64,000 bases of DNA from Pseudomonadales bacterium (lineage in GTDB: Bacteria > Pseudomonadota > Gammaproteobacteria > Pseudomonadales > Halieaceae). Positions 1-8,086 of this stretch are shown here, piece by piece. Below the pieces are notes generated by a model that searched no databases, was not told the origin of the DNA, and saw only the letters and a list, made by a program, of their open reading frames with translations. The DNA lies in the NCBI GenBank assembly GCA_024234855.1, contig JACKNN010000002.1, positions 434,001 to 498,000 on the forward strand, given 5' to 3'. How positions within the stretch are numbered: position 1 is the first letter of the stretch; each line of letters opens with the position of its first letter. The translations under genes were made by a program, and so were the position numbers.

Positions 1-481
1 CAGCGAGGTGTCGCTGGCGATTTCCCTGCACGCGCCCAATGACGCCCTGCGCAATGAGCTGGTGCCGATCAACCGCAAATACCCCATCGCCATGTTGCTG
101 CAAAGCGCGCGCAATTACATCGATGCGCAGCGCGATAACAAGCGTGTGGTTACCGTGGAGTACACGCTGATCGCCGGTGTCAACGACCAGCCGGACCAGG
201 CCCGGGAACTGGCCGTGCTGCTCAGGGACTTTCCCTGTAAGATCAACCTCATTCCATTCAACGCATTTCCCCAGTCCGGCTACCAGCGCCCCAGTGGCAA
301 CGCGGTGAGCCGGTTCTGGCAGGTACTGGTGGACGCCGGCTTTGTCGTGACGGTGCGCACTACCCGTGGCGAGGATATCGACGCCGCCTGCGGCCAGTTG
401 GTTGGCCAGGTTGTCGATCGCACACGACGCAGCGAGCGCTATCGCGCCGCGGCCGATATTCAGGCAATTCAGGTAAGTTGA
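1..481 (+). CDS. rlmN: RlmN, 23S rRNA/tRNA adenine-C2 methyltransferase (C-terminal part)
   Basis: This is the C-terminal part of the radical-SAM enzyme that makes 2-methyladenosine in 23S rRNA (A2503) and some tRNAs. The gene begins upstream of the window; frame 2 is open from the first base. The segment LAISLHAPND and the motif RGEDIDAACGQL are typical of RlmN. The Cys of that motif (codon 389-391) matches the methylated catalytic cysteine near the C terminus (Cys355 in E. coli). The radical-SAM CxxxCxxC motif is off the left edge. It is followed at once by pilW, the usual gammaproteobacterial order. Identification is firm; only completeness is unknown. Confidence 0.95.
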   Translation, partial: SEVSLAISLHAPNDALRNELVPINRKYPIAMLLQSARNYIDAQRDNKRVVTVEYTLIAGVNDQPDQARELAVLLRDFPCKINLIPFNAFPQSGYQRPSGNAVSRFWQVLVDAGFVVTVRTTRGEDIDAACGQLVGQVVDRTRRSERYRAAADIQAIQVS

Positions 482-495
482 GGATGTATGAACTG

Positions 496-1266
496 ATGAC
501 AGACACGCTGAGATCGCTCGCGCTGGTAGCCCTGCTGGCATTCCTGGCGGGCTGCGTAACGACCACCGAGGGCGGCTTCACCGAGGAGGCCTCGCCCAAA
601 AAAGCGCTGGAGCAGCGCGTTGAACTGGCGCGGCAATACATCGGTGAGGGCAACTGGGAAGCCGCCAAGCGCAACCTGAAGCTGGCCTATGATATCGATC
701 CGAACAATGCCTATGTCTATGAGGCTTTCGCCCTGGTGTACCAGAGCACCGGCGAATATGAACTGGCCGAGGAGAGCTTCAAGAAGGCGCTGAACCTGGA
801 CCCGAACTTCCCCAGGGCACGCAATAATTACGCGGCCTTCCTGTTTTCCCAGCAGCGCTACAAGGAAGCGGCGAAACAACTGGAACTGGTCGTGAAGGAC
901 ACCCTGTACTCGGGTCGGCCGCTGGCATTCGTCAATCTGGGCCTGTGCCGCGAGCAGCTGTTTGACCCGGAGGGCGCCGAGGAGGCGTTCGTACGGGCAC
1001 TGGCGATGGACCGCACAAACTCCATCGCGCTGCTGGAAATGGCCCAGCTGCGGTTTGATGCCGGCGACTATCCCAATGCCAGGAAGTACTACAATACCTA
1101 CCGGTCAGTGGTGCGCCAGCAGTCGGCCCGCGGGCTGTGGCTGGGGATCCGGCTGGCGCGGGAATCGGGCAACGCCAACGACGAGAGCAGCTACGTGCTG
1201 GCCCTGACCAATCTCTACCCGGATTCAACTGAATTCGAGGCTTACAAGCGGACCCTGACGCCGTGA
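496..1266 (+). CDS. pilW: PilW/PilF-type type IV pilus biogenesis TPR lipoprotein
   Basis: An outer-membrane lipoprotein that in the PilF/PilW family helps the PilQ secretin insert and assemble. The N terminus is a lipoprotein signal ending in LAGC, with the lipidated Cys at residue 20. It is followed by TPR-like helical repeats, for example around YVYEAFALVYQSTGEYELA and FPRARNNYAAFLFSQQRY. The start at ATG 496 gives the neatest signal peptide and has GAGG at 480-483. ATG 484 in the same frame is an alternative but would place GAGG directly against the start codon. Length is about 256 residues, normal for the family. It sits between rlmN and rodZ and overlaps the rodZ start by four bases, so the two are translationally coupled. 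Confidence 0.9.
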   Translation: MTDTLRSLALVALLAFLAGCVTTTEGGFTEEASPKKALEQRVELARQYIGEGNWEAAKRNLKLAYDIDPNNAYVYEAFALVYQSTGEYELAEESFKKALNLDPNFPRARNNYAAFLFSQQRYKEAAKQLELVVKDTLYSGRPLAFVNLGLCREQLFDPEGAEEAFVRALAMDRTNSIALLEMAQLRFDAGDYPNARKYYNTYRSVVRQQSARGLWLGIRLARESGNANDESSYVLALTNLYPDSTEFEAYKRTLTP

Positions 1267-1751
1267 GCGATGAAGGCGTAAACCAGCTGGATGCGTTCAT
1301 CACCGCGGGCACCCTGCTGCAGGCCGCCAGGGAGGCGCGGGGACTGTCCCAGCGCGAAGTGGCCGACAGCCTGCACCTCATGCCGGGGTATCCGGCAATC
1401 ATCGAGCGTGACGACTACAAGGCCCTGCGCCACCCCGCCTTTGCGCGCGGCTACGTCAAGGCATACGGCAAGCTGGTGGGGGTTGACGAGCAACGCCTGT
1501 TGGCGGCGTATGACCGGCTGCGGGCCCAGGAGGCGGCGCCGGCGCCGAAGGTGGCCCGGGCCCGCCCGGTGCAGTTGCAGCGTACCGGCCTGGGCATGGT
1601 GATCGGCCTGGTGTTGCTGGTGGTCCTGGTGGCGGCGGTCTGGTGGTGGCAGGAGGTACCGCAGGCGGGTGCCTCGGCCGCCGGGGTTCCGGCCGGCGAC
1701 AGCGCGCCGGAACAAATCGCCCACGATGACTTTACGACAGGTGAGAGATGA
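1263..1751 (+). CDS. rodZ: RodZ-like cytoskeletal HTH membrane protein, short form
   Basis: RodZ links MreB to the cell-wall elongation machinery. Residues about 13-85 form the cytoplasmic HTH_25 domain (LLQAAREARGLSQREVADSL, then YPAIIERDDYKAL and FARGYVKAYGKL). One transmembrane helix follows at about 109-129. The protein then stops after only about 30 periplasmic residues, 162 in total. Most RodZ proteins are roughly 300 residues or more and carry a beta-rich C-terminal domain (DUF4115), which is absent here. The GTG start overlaps the pilW stop (GTGA) and the end overlaps the ispG ATG (ATGA), so the gene is embedded in the operon and looks intact, not frameshifted. Either a natural short form or a lineage-specific loss. 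Confidence 0.82.
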   Translation: MSDEGVNQLDAFITAGTLLQAAREARGLSQREVADSLHLMPGYPAIIERDDYKALRHPAFARGYVKAYGKLVGVDEQRLLAAYDRLRAQEAAPAPKVARARPVQLQRTGLGMVIGLVLLVVLVAAVWWWQEVPQAGASAAGVPAGDSAPEQIAHDDFTTGER

Positions 1752-2878
1752 AGACCGAAAACCCGATCAGGCGTCGCGCCAGCCGGCAGATCATGGTTGG
1801 TAATGTGCCGGTTGGCGGCGATGCCCCGATCAGCGTCCAGAGCATGACCAATACCGAGACCTGCGACGTGGCGGCCACGGTGGCCCAGGTGCGCGCCATC
1901 GCCGATGCCGGTGCCGACATCGTCAGGATCTCCGTGCCCAGCATGGAGGCCGCCGAGGCCTTCAGGGATATCCGCGCCCAGGTGGACGTGCCGCTGGTGG
2001 CCGATATCCATTTTGACCACAAGATCGCCCTCAAGGTTGCCGAGTACGGGGTCGACTGCCTGCGCATCAACCCGGGCAATATCGGCAGCGACGCCAAGGT
2101 GCGCGCTGTGATCGACAGCGCCAGGGACAAGGGCATCCCCATCCGCATCGGCGTCAATGCGGGTTCGCTGGGCAAGGAGCTGCAGCGCAAGTACGGCGAG
2201 CCCACTGCCGCCGCCCTGGTGGAATCGGCGATGCGGCACGTGGCGATCCTGGAAAAGTTCAACTACCCGGATTTCAAGGTCAGTGTGAAGGCATCTGAGG
2301 TGTTCATGGCGGTGGAGGCCTATCGCCTGCTCGCCAGGGAAATCGACCAGCCGTTGCACCTGGGGATCACCGAGGCCGGGGGGCTGCGGGGCGGCACCGT
2401 CAAATCGGCGGTGGGCCTGGGCATGCTGCTGATGGACGGCATCGGCGATACCATTCGCATTTCGCTGGCGGCGGATCCGGTGGAGGAGGTGAAGGTTGGC
2501 TTTGAAATACTCAAGAGCCTGAAACTGCGCGCCAACGGCATCAACTTCATTGCCTGCCCCAGCTGTTCGCGCCAGAACTTCGATGTTATCAGCACCATGA
2601 ATGTACTGGAGCAGCGGCTGGAAGATATCCGCACGCCCATGGATGTGGCGGTTATCGGCTGTATCGTCAATGGCCCGGGCGAGGCGCGGGAGGCGGACGT
2701 GGGACTGACCGGCGCCACCCCCAACAACCTGATCTACGTGGCGGGAGAGCCCGATCACAAGATCAGTAACGCCGACTTCATCGATCACCTGGAACAGGTG
2801 ATCCGGCAGAGAGCCGCGGCGCTGGAGCAACAGCGGGCCGCGCAGGACGAAAAGCTCATCCTGAAATCGTCCGCCTGA
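1748..2878 (+). CDS. ispG: IspG, 4-hydroxy-3-methylbut-2-enyl diphosphate synthase (flavodoxin)
   Basis: Converts 2-C-methyl-D-erythritol 2,4-cyclodiphosphate to HMBPP in the MEP isoprenoid pathway, using a 4Fe-4S cluster. The N-terminal TIM-barrel part begins at VGNVPVGGDAPISVQSMTNT. The cluster ligands are all present: Cys270 and Cys273 in CPSCSRQ, Cys305 in GCIVNGPGEA and Glu312. These numbers match E. coli IspG exactly. At 376 residues the length is normal. The ATG overlaps the rodZ stop codon. The rodZ-ispG-hisS order is standard. Confidence 0.97.
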   Translation: MKTENPIRRRASRQIMVGNVPVGGDAPISVQSMTNTETCDVAATVAQVRAIADAGADIVRISVPSMEAAEAFRDIRAQVDVPLVADIHFDHKIALKVAEYGVDCLRINPGNIGSDAKVRAVIDSARDKGIPIRIGVNAGSLGKELQRKYGEPTAAALVESAMRHVAILEKFNYPDFKVSVKASEVFMAVEAYRLLAREIDQPLHLGITEAGGLRGGTVKSAVGLGMLLMDGIGDTIRISLAADPVEEVKVGFEILKSLKLRANGINFIACPSCSRQNFDVISTMNVLEQRLEDIRTPMDVAVIGCIVNGPGEAREADVGLTGATPNNLIYVAGEPDHKISNADFIDHLEQVIRQRAAALEQQRAAQDEKLILKSSA

Positions 2879-2901
2879 GCAACGGGATCACTGGAGAACG
2901 C

Positions 2902-4197
2902 GTGAGCACTATACGAGCTGTCCGCGGGATGAACGACATCCTGCCGCAGGAGACCCCACACTGGCGGCGACTGGAGCAGACTGTGAGTCGGCTGCTGGCC
3001 AGTTACGGCTATGGCGAGATTCGCCTGCCCCTGGTCGAGAAAACCGAGCTGTTCAGCCGCTCCATCGGCGAGGTCACCGATATCGTCGAGCGGGAGATGT
3101 ACAGCTTCGACGACCGCAACGGTGAGAACCTGACCCTGCGTCCCGAGGGCACGGCCGGTTGCGTGCGGGCAGCCATCCAGCAGAGCCTGCTGAACGTACC
3201 CCAGCGATTGTGGTACGCCGGCCCGATGTTTCGCTACGAGCGGCCGCAGAAGGGTCGCCAGCGCCAGTTTCACCAGATCGGCGTGGAGTCCTTCGGGGTC
3301 GCCAGCCCGGACATGGACGCCGAGCACATGCTGCTCTGCGCCCGCCTGTGGCGCCAGCTGGGCCTGGCCGGCGCCATCGAGTTGCAGCTCAACTCGCTGG
3401 GCAACAGCGCGGCCCGGCGCGAGTACCGGCAGGCGCTGGTGACCTACCTGGAGGCGCATGTGGATGCCCTCGACGAGGACAGCCGGCGCCGCCTGCACAG
3501 CAACCCGCTGCGGATACTGGACAGCAAGGTCGCCCAAACCCGGCAGGTGCTCGATGCGGCACCCGTGATGGCGGATTACCTCGACGATGAATCGCGCGCC
3601 GACTTTGCCCGCCTGTGCGAATTACTGCAGGCGGCAGGCGTGCGCTATACGGTGAATTCGCGCCTGGTACGGGGTCTCGATTATTACAACAAGACCGTGT
3701 ACGAGTGGGTGACCACACGGCTGGGCGCGCAGGGCACCGTCTGCGGCGGCGGGCGCTACGACAACCTGGTGGAACAACTCGGTGGCAGGCAGACGCCGGC
3801 GGTGGGGTTTGCCATGGGTATGGAACGGCTGGTGCTGTTGATGCTCGAGGCCGGCGCGGCGGATACCAGCGTGCCGGCGCCGGTGGATGTCTACGCCGTG
3901 GCCGCGGGTGAGGGTGCGCAGCGTGAGGCGCTGGCCGCCGTTGAAGCCCTGCGCGACCGGCTGGGAGAGTTGGCGATCGTCCAGCACACGGGCGGCGGCA
4001 GTTTCAAGAGTCAGCTCAAGCGGGCCGACAAGAGTGGCGCCAGGGTGGCCCTGATCTGGGGTGAGGACGAGGTTCGTACGCAGACGGTGACGGTCAAGCT
4101 GATGCGGGAGGGCGCCGTGCCCGGTGAGCATTCGGGGCAGCAATGCGTGCCCAGGGAACAATTGGAGGCGACACTGCGCGCAGTGTTTGCCGATTAA
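2902..4197 (+). CDS. hisS: Histidyl-tRNA synthetase
   Basis: Charges tRNA-His with histidine in the cytoplasm. Class II motif 2 is seen at RYERPQKGRQRQFHQIG, the histidine-binding motif at LVRGLDYYNKTVYEW, and motif 3 at GFAMGMERL. An anticodon-binding domain fills the last 100 residues. The protein is 431 residues, close to the 424 of E. coli. The start is GTG at 2902, preceded by GGAGAACGC, which gives the typical N terminus STIRAVRGMNDILP. It is 23 bases downstream of ispG and reads into yfgM. Confidence 0.97.
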   Translation: MSTIRAVRGMNDILPQETPHWRRLEQTVSRLLASYGYGEIRLPLVEKTELFSRSIGEVTDIVEREMYSFDDRNGENLTLRPEGTAGCVRAAIQQSLLNVPQRLWYAGPMFRYERPQKGRQRQFHQIGVESFGVASPDMDAEHMLLCARLWRQLGLAGAIELQLNSLGNSAARREYRQALVTYLEAHVDALDEDSRRRLHSNPLRILDSKVAQTRQVLDAAPVMADYLDDESRADFARLCELLQAAGVRYTVNSRLVRGLDYYNKTVYEWVTTRLGAQGTVCGGGRYDNLVEQLGGRQTPAVGFAMGMERLVLLMLEAGAADTSVPAPVDVYAVAAGEGAQREALAAVEALRDRLGELAIVQHTGGGSFKSQLKRADKSGARVALIWGEDEVRTQTVTVKLMREGAVPGEHSGQQCVPREQLEATLRAVFAD

Positions 4198-4220
4198 CCA
4201 GGCAAGAGGAACAGTCAGAC

Positions 4221-5006
4221 GTGGAATCATACCGTACCGAAGAAGAACAAGTTGAAGCGTTGCGCCGCTGGTGGAGTGAAAATGGCCGCTCCACCCTGGT
4301 CGCGGTCATCCTGGCGTTGGGGCTGGGGTTCGGCTACCAGGGCTGGAAGGACTATCGCCAGAACCAGGCGGAGGCAGCGTCCGACCTGTACCAGCGCATG
4401 TTGCAGGCCTATAGCGCCCCGGCGCTGTCGCCGGAGCAGCAGAAGATAGCCGTGCAGTTGGCGGAGCAACTCAGGGCCGACTTCGAGGGTAGCACCTATG
4501 CCCAGTTCGCCGCCCTGCGGCTGGCGCAAGCGGCCGTTGACGGCAATGACATGGCCCGTGCCCAGGAGCAGCTGCGCTGGGTCCTGGGCAAGGCCGACAA
4601 GGGCAGTGATGTCGCGCTTATCGCCCAGTTGCGGCTGGCCCGGGTTATGGCGGCCGCCGGAGAGCCGGAGCAGGCTCTCGCCATCCTGGAGCAGGGTGAT
4701 GAGGGCGCCTACAAGGCGTCCTACGCAATCGCCCGGGGTGATGTTCTGCTGGGCCAGGGGCGCGCCGAGGAGGCACGCGAAGCCTACAGCGCCGCCCTGG
4801 CGCTGGCCGCCGGCGATGGCCAGCGGATAGACCTGGTGGCGGTGCAGCAGAAATTGCAGGCACTGAACCCCAGGCCGGTGCGGGTGACTGTTGCCGCCGA
4901 GGCTGTTGTCGGCGAAACGAACGCATCCGGTGAAGCCTCTGCAGCGAGCACAGCGGAGGCCGCCGCAGGCGCCGCTCCTTCCACCGGCGCCGGCAATGAG
5001 GAGTAG
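4221..5006 (+). CDS. yfgM: YfgM-like ancillary SecYEG translocon TPR protein
   Basis: YfgM is a single-pass inner-membrane protein with a periplasmic TPR domain (TPR_21) that works beside PpiD at the Sec translocon. Residues 1-22 are cytoplasmic (ESYRTEEEQVEALRRWW), a transmembrane helix lies at about 24-40, and helical repeats follow. The tail after residue 225 is Ala/Glu-rich and low-complexity. GTG 4221 was chosen because it gives the canonical ESYRTEEEQ start and has AGAGGA upstream; an earlier ATG at 4143 would overlap hisS. About 261 residues, slightly longer than E. coli because of the tail. The hisS-yfgM-bamB order is conserved. Confidence 0.92.
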   Translation: MESYRTEEEQVEALRRWWSENGRSTLVAVILALGLGFGYQGWKDYRQNQAEAASDLYQRMLQAYSAPALSPEQQKIAVQLAEQLRADFEGSTYAQFAALRLAQAAVDGNDMARAQEQLRWVLGKADKGSDVALIAQLRLARVMAAAGEPEQALAILEQGDEGAYKASYAIARGDVLLGQGRAEEAREAYSAALALAAGDGQRIDLVAVQQKLQALNPRPVRVTVAAEAVVGETNASGEASAASTAEAAAGAAPSTGAGNEE

Positions 5007-5010
5007 GTCC

Positions 5011-6189
5011 ATGGTCCAGGGTTACCGTTGGCTGCTTGCCGCCACGCTGGTAATGAGCCTCAGCGCCTGCAGCACGATCAAGGGCTGGTTTGAATTCGAC
5101 GATGATGACGATCCCAAGAAACCCGCCGAATTGCAGGCTATCGACCAGACGATCAAGATCAAGAAACTCTGGTCGCACGGCATCGGCAATGGCCAGGGCG
5201 ACGGCTTCTACAAGATACAACCGGCAATAGCCGGCAGTTCGATCTATATCGCCGCGGCCGACGGCACTGTCGAGGCCTTCGACAAGCAGACGGGCAAAAG
5301 CCTGTGGGATACCGAACTCGAGCGGCCGCTGTCGGGTGGGGTGGGTGTCTACGGGGATGCCCTGCTGCTGGGCAGCAGCGACGGTTTCGTGCTCAAGCTC
5401 GATGCCACTTCCGGGGAAGTACAGTGGAGCACCCGGCTCAACGGCGAGGTGATGTCGGTACCCGGCTCCGATGGCCGCATGGTGCTGGCTCACACGCTCG
5501 ATGGAAAATTGCAGGGCCTGGATTTCGCCACCGGCGAGGTGGCCTGGACCTATGACAGCAATGTGCCGGTATTGACCCTGCGCGGCAGCTGCAGTCCCCT
5601 GCTCAACGGCAACGTCGCCTATGTGGGTTTCGCCACTGGCCGGGTACTGGCATTTGACATCGCCAACGGCGGTATTATCTGGGAGGCCCGGGTGGCCATC
5701 CCGCAGGGGCGCTCGGAGATCGAGCGGGTGGTCGATATCGACGGTACCATGACCCTGCTCGGCAAAGAACTGTTCGTGGCCAGCTACCAGGGCAGGATTA
5801 TGGCGATCGATGTGACCGACGGGCGCAAGCTGTGGCAGAACAATGTGTCATCCTTCTCCGGCGTGTCCCAGGGTTTCGGCAACGTCTACGTGGCCGATGA
5901 GGATGGCACCGTGACGGCCTACCAGCGCAGCGGGCAGGGCGAGCGCTGGCAACAGACCGCGCTGGCGTATCGCGGCCTGTCGCGGCCGACCCCGGTCAGC
6001 AGCTACCTTGCGGTGGGTGACAAGGAGGGCTACGTGCATTTCATGTCACAGGTGGACGGCGAGATTGTCGGCCGGATCGAAGCCGATGACGAGGGCATAC
6101 GGGCCGATATGGTGAGTGAGGACAATATTCTCTACGTCTACGGCAACAGCGGCGACCTCATTGCCTATGAGATCAAGCCGAAGGACTGA
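5011..6189 (+). CDS. bamB: BamB, outer-membrane protein assembly lipoprotein
   Basis: BamB is the beta-propeller lipoprotein of the BAM complex, which inserts beta-barrel proteins in the outer membrane. The signal peptide ends in the lipobox LSAC, with Cys at residue 20. It is followed by an acidic stretch and repeated PQQ-like propeller blades such as DGTVEAFDKQTGKSLWDTE, FVLKLDATSGEVQWSTR and RIMAIDVTDGRKLWQNN. ATG 5011 was chosen because AGGAGTAGG lies just upstream; an in-frame ATG at 4996 is possible. Length is 392 residues, as in E. coli. It ends on the first base of der. Confidence 0.95.
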   Translation: MVQGYRWLLAATLVMSLSACSTIKGWFEFDDDDDPKKPAELQAIDQTIKIKKLWSHGIGNGQGDGFYKIQPAIAGSSIYIAAADGTVEAFDKQTGKSLWDTELERPLSGGVGVYGDALLLGSSDGFVLKLDATSGEVQWSTRLNGEVMSVPGSDGRMVLAHTLDGKLQGLDFATGEVAWTYDSNVPVLTLRGSCSPLLNGNVAYVGFATGRVLAFDIANGGIIWEARVAIPQGRSEIERVVDIDGTMTLLGKELFVASYQGRIMAIDVTDGRKLWQNNVSSFSGVSQGFGNVYVADEDGTVTAYQRSGQGERWQQTALAYRGLSRPTPVSSYLAVGDKEGYVHFMSQVDGEIVGRIEADDEGIRADMVSEDNILYVYGNSGDLIAYEIKPKD

Positions 6190-7610
6190 TGATTCCCGTT
6201 ATCGCCCTGGTCGGGCGCCCCAATGTCGGCAAATCCACCCTGTTCAACCAGCTGACCCGCAGCCGGGATGCGCTGGTCGCCAATCTTCCCGGGCTGACCC
6301 GCGACCGCAAGTATGGTGAGGCGCGCATGGGCAGCCGGCGCTTCGTGGTGATCGACACCGGCGGCATCAGCGGCGACGAGGACGGCATCGATTCGCAGAT
6401 GGCGGGCCAGTCCCTCACCGCCATCGAGGAAGCGGACGCGGTGCTGATGATCGTCGACGCCCGCGAGGGCCTCAATCCCGGTGACCAGGCCCTGGCCCGT
6501 CACCTGCGCCAGCGCAACAAGGCCTTTCACCTGGTGGTCAACAAGATCGACGGACTGGATGAGCAGGTAGCCGCCAGCGATTTCTACGCCCTGGGTATTG
6601 AGACCCTGCACGGCGTCGCGGCCAGTCATGGCCGCGGTGTGCGCGCAATGATCGAGAGCGTGCTGGCCACGTTTCCCGACGAAGAGGCCCAGCCGGAGCG
6701 GCTGGAATACCCGGACAGTATCCGCGTGGCCGTGGTAGGCCGGCCCAACGTGGGCAAATCCACCCTCGTCAATCGCCTGTTGGGCGAGGAGCGGGTGGTG
6801 GTGTTCGATGAGCCGGGCACCACCCGCGACAGTATTTACATCGACTACGAGCGCGACGGCCAGAAATACACCCTGATCGACACCGCCGGCGTGCGCAAGC
6901 GCAAGAACGTGCGCGAAACCGTGGAAAAGTTTTCGATCGTTAAAACCCTCAAGGCCATCGATGACGCCCACGTGGTGATCCTGATCATGGACGGCCACGA
7001 GGGGATCGTCGACCAGGATATGCACCTGTTGGGCCACTGCATCGACGCCGGTCGCGGCCTGGTGCTGGCAGTGAACAAGTGGGACGGGATCGAAGCCGAC
7101 GAGCGCGAGTGGATCAAGAGCGAGCTGGGCCGGCGCCTGCAGTTTGCCGCCTACGCCGAAACACACTTTATTTCGGCGCTGCATGGCTCCGGCGTGGGGC
7201 TGTTGTACAAGTCGATCAACGCCGCCTACCAATCCGCCACCCGCAAGCTGAACACCAATACCCTGACCCGTATTCTCGAAGGAGCGGTATTCGACCACCC
7301 GCCGCCCATGATCGACGGCCGCCGCATCAAGCTGCGCTACGCGCATGCCGGCGGGCAGAACCCGCCGTTGATTATTATCCACGGCAACCAGACGGATAAC
7401 GTCCCCAACAGCTACCAGCGCTACCTGGAAAAAACCTTCCGGCGTGAGTTGGAACTGGTCGGCACCCCGGTGCGCATCGAGTTTCGCTCCGGTGAAAATC
7501 CCTTCGCTGACAAGCGCAACAAGCTCACCGGGCGCCAGGTGCAGCGCAAACGGCGATTGATGGCGCACGTCAAGAAACACGAGAAAAGCAAGAAAAGCAA
7601 GAAGCGGTAA
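6189..7610 (+). CDS. der: Der (EngA), tandem GTPase for 50S ribosome assembly
   Basis: Der has two GTPase domains and a C-terminal KH-like domain and is needed for 50S maturation. The first P-loop is GRPNVGKST at residues 8-16 and the second repeats as VVGRPNVGKST near residue 180. NKXD motifs are NKID and NKWD. The C terminus is strongly basic (lysine-rich), as in other gammaproteobacterial Der proteins. Length is 473 residues, close to the E. coli length. The ATG shares its A with the last base of the bamB stop (TGATG). This closes the housekeeping operon; a GC-rich hairpin follows. Confidence 0.97.
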   Translation: MIPVIALVGRPNVGKSTLFNQLTRSRDALVANLPGLTRDRKYGEARMGSRRFVVIDTGGISGDEDGIDSQMAGQSLTAIEEADAVLMIVDAREGLNPGDQALARHLRQRNKAFHLVVNKIDGLDEQVAASDFYALGIETLHGVAASHGRGVRAMIESVLATFPDEEAQPERLEYPDSIRVAVVGRPNVGKSTLVNRLLGEERVVVFDEPGTTRDSIYIDYERDGQKYTLIDTAGVRKRKNVRETVEKFSIVKTLKAIDDAHVVILIMDGHEGIVDQDMHLLGHCIDAGRGLVLAVNKWDGIEADEREWIKSELGRRLQFAAYAETHFISALHGSGVGLLYKSINAAYQSATRKLNTNTLTRILEGAVFDHPPPMIDGRRIKLRYAHAGGQNPPLIIIHGNQTDNVPNSYQRYLEKTFRRELELVGTPVRIEFRSGENPFADKRNKLTGRQVQRKRRLMAHVKKHEKSKKSKKR

Positions 7611-7615
7611 TCATG

Positions 7616-7641
7616 TCCCGGGCCAGTTTGCCGGCCCGGGA
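7616..7641 (+). terminator. Stem-loop after der, possible weak terminator
   Basis: A perfect 9-bp inverted repeat, TCCCGGGCC at 7616-7624 and GGCCCGGGA at 7633-7641, with an 8-base loop. It starts five bases after the der stop codon. There is no run of T after the stem, so it is not a classic Rho-independent terminator. It may act as an mRNA 3-prime stabiliser or attenuate transcription into the haemoglobin gene. Confidence 0.45.
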
Positions 7642-7674
7642 TGTTGCCGATTGTTATACACAGGTACCCAGCCA

Positions 7675-8058
7675 GTGACTACTCCGTCAAAACCTGACCT
7701 CGACTCGCGGCAACACATCGAGCAGTTCGTCGATCGCTTTTACCAGCGCATGCTGGCGGATGAGCAACTCGCCCCGATTTTCCTGGATGTTGCCGCCATC
7801 GACCTCGCGGTTCACCTGCCCCATATCAAGGACTACTGGTGCAAGCTGTTGCTCGGTGAGCGCGGTTATTCCCGTCACACCATGAATATCCACCGCCAGC
7901 TGCACGGCAAACAGCCGTTGCAGGCGGCGGATTTCCAGCGTTGGCTGGCGCTGTTCAATACCACCCTGGATGAGGGCTTCGCGGGCGAGCGCAGCGAGCG
8001 CGCACGGCAGGTGGCAGCCTCGATCGCGGCCAATATGGCGGCGGGCCTGCATGGCTGA
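7675..8058 (+). CDS. Group III truncated haemoglobin
   Basis: A small single-domain haem protein of the 2-on-2 globin fold, subgroup III (the Campylobacter Ctb type). The segment HLPHIKDYWCKLLLGERGY matches the E-helix to F-region pattern of that group. His73 in MNIHRQL is the likely proximal haem ligand. The protein is 127 residues, normal for the family, with no signal peptide, so it is cytoplasmic. Family members bind O2 or NO, and roles in nitrosative stress or oxygen handling are proposed; the exact role here is unknown. GTG 7675 gives the usual short N terminus; an upstream TTG at 7651 lacks a good ribosome site. It converges on the PHP-domain gene. Confidence 0.85.
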   Translation: MTTPSKPDLDSRQHIEQFVDRFYQRMLADEQLAPIFLDVAAIDLAVHLPHIKDYWCKLLLGERGYSRHTMNIHRQLHGKQPLQAADFQRWLALFNTTLDEGFAGERSERARQVAASIAANMAAGLHG

Positions 8059-8086
8059 GAGCGGTCGCGGTGTTACACCCCCGGTT

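Noticed and set aside
1451..2830. 459-codon open frame on the minus strand
   Set aside because: It lies opposite ispG and rodZ, has no ribosome site, and its composition is what a GC-rich coding strand gives in the reverse frame.
6165..7580. 471-codon open frame on the minus strand
   Set aside because: Mirror of der, whose motifs are unmistakable on the plus strand.
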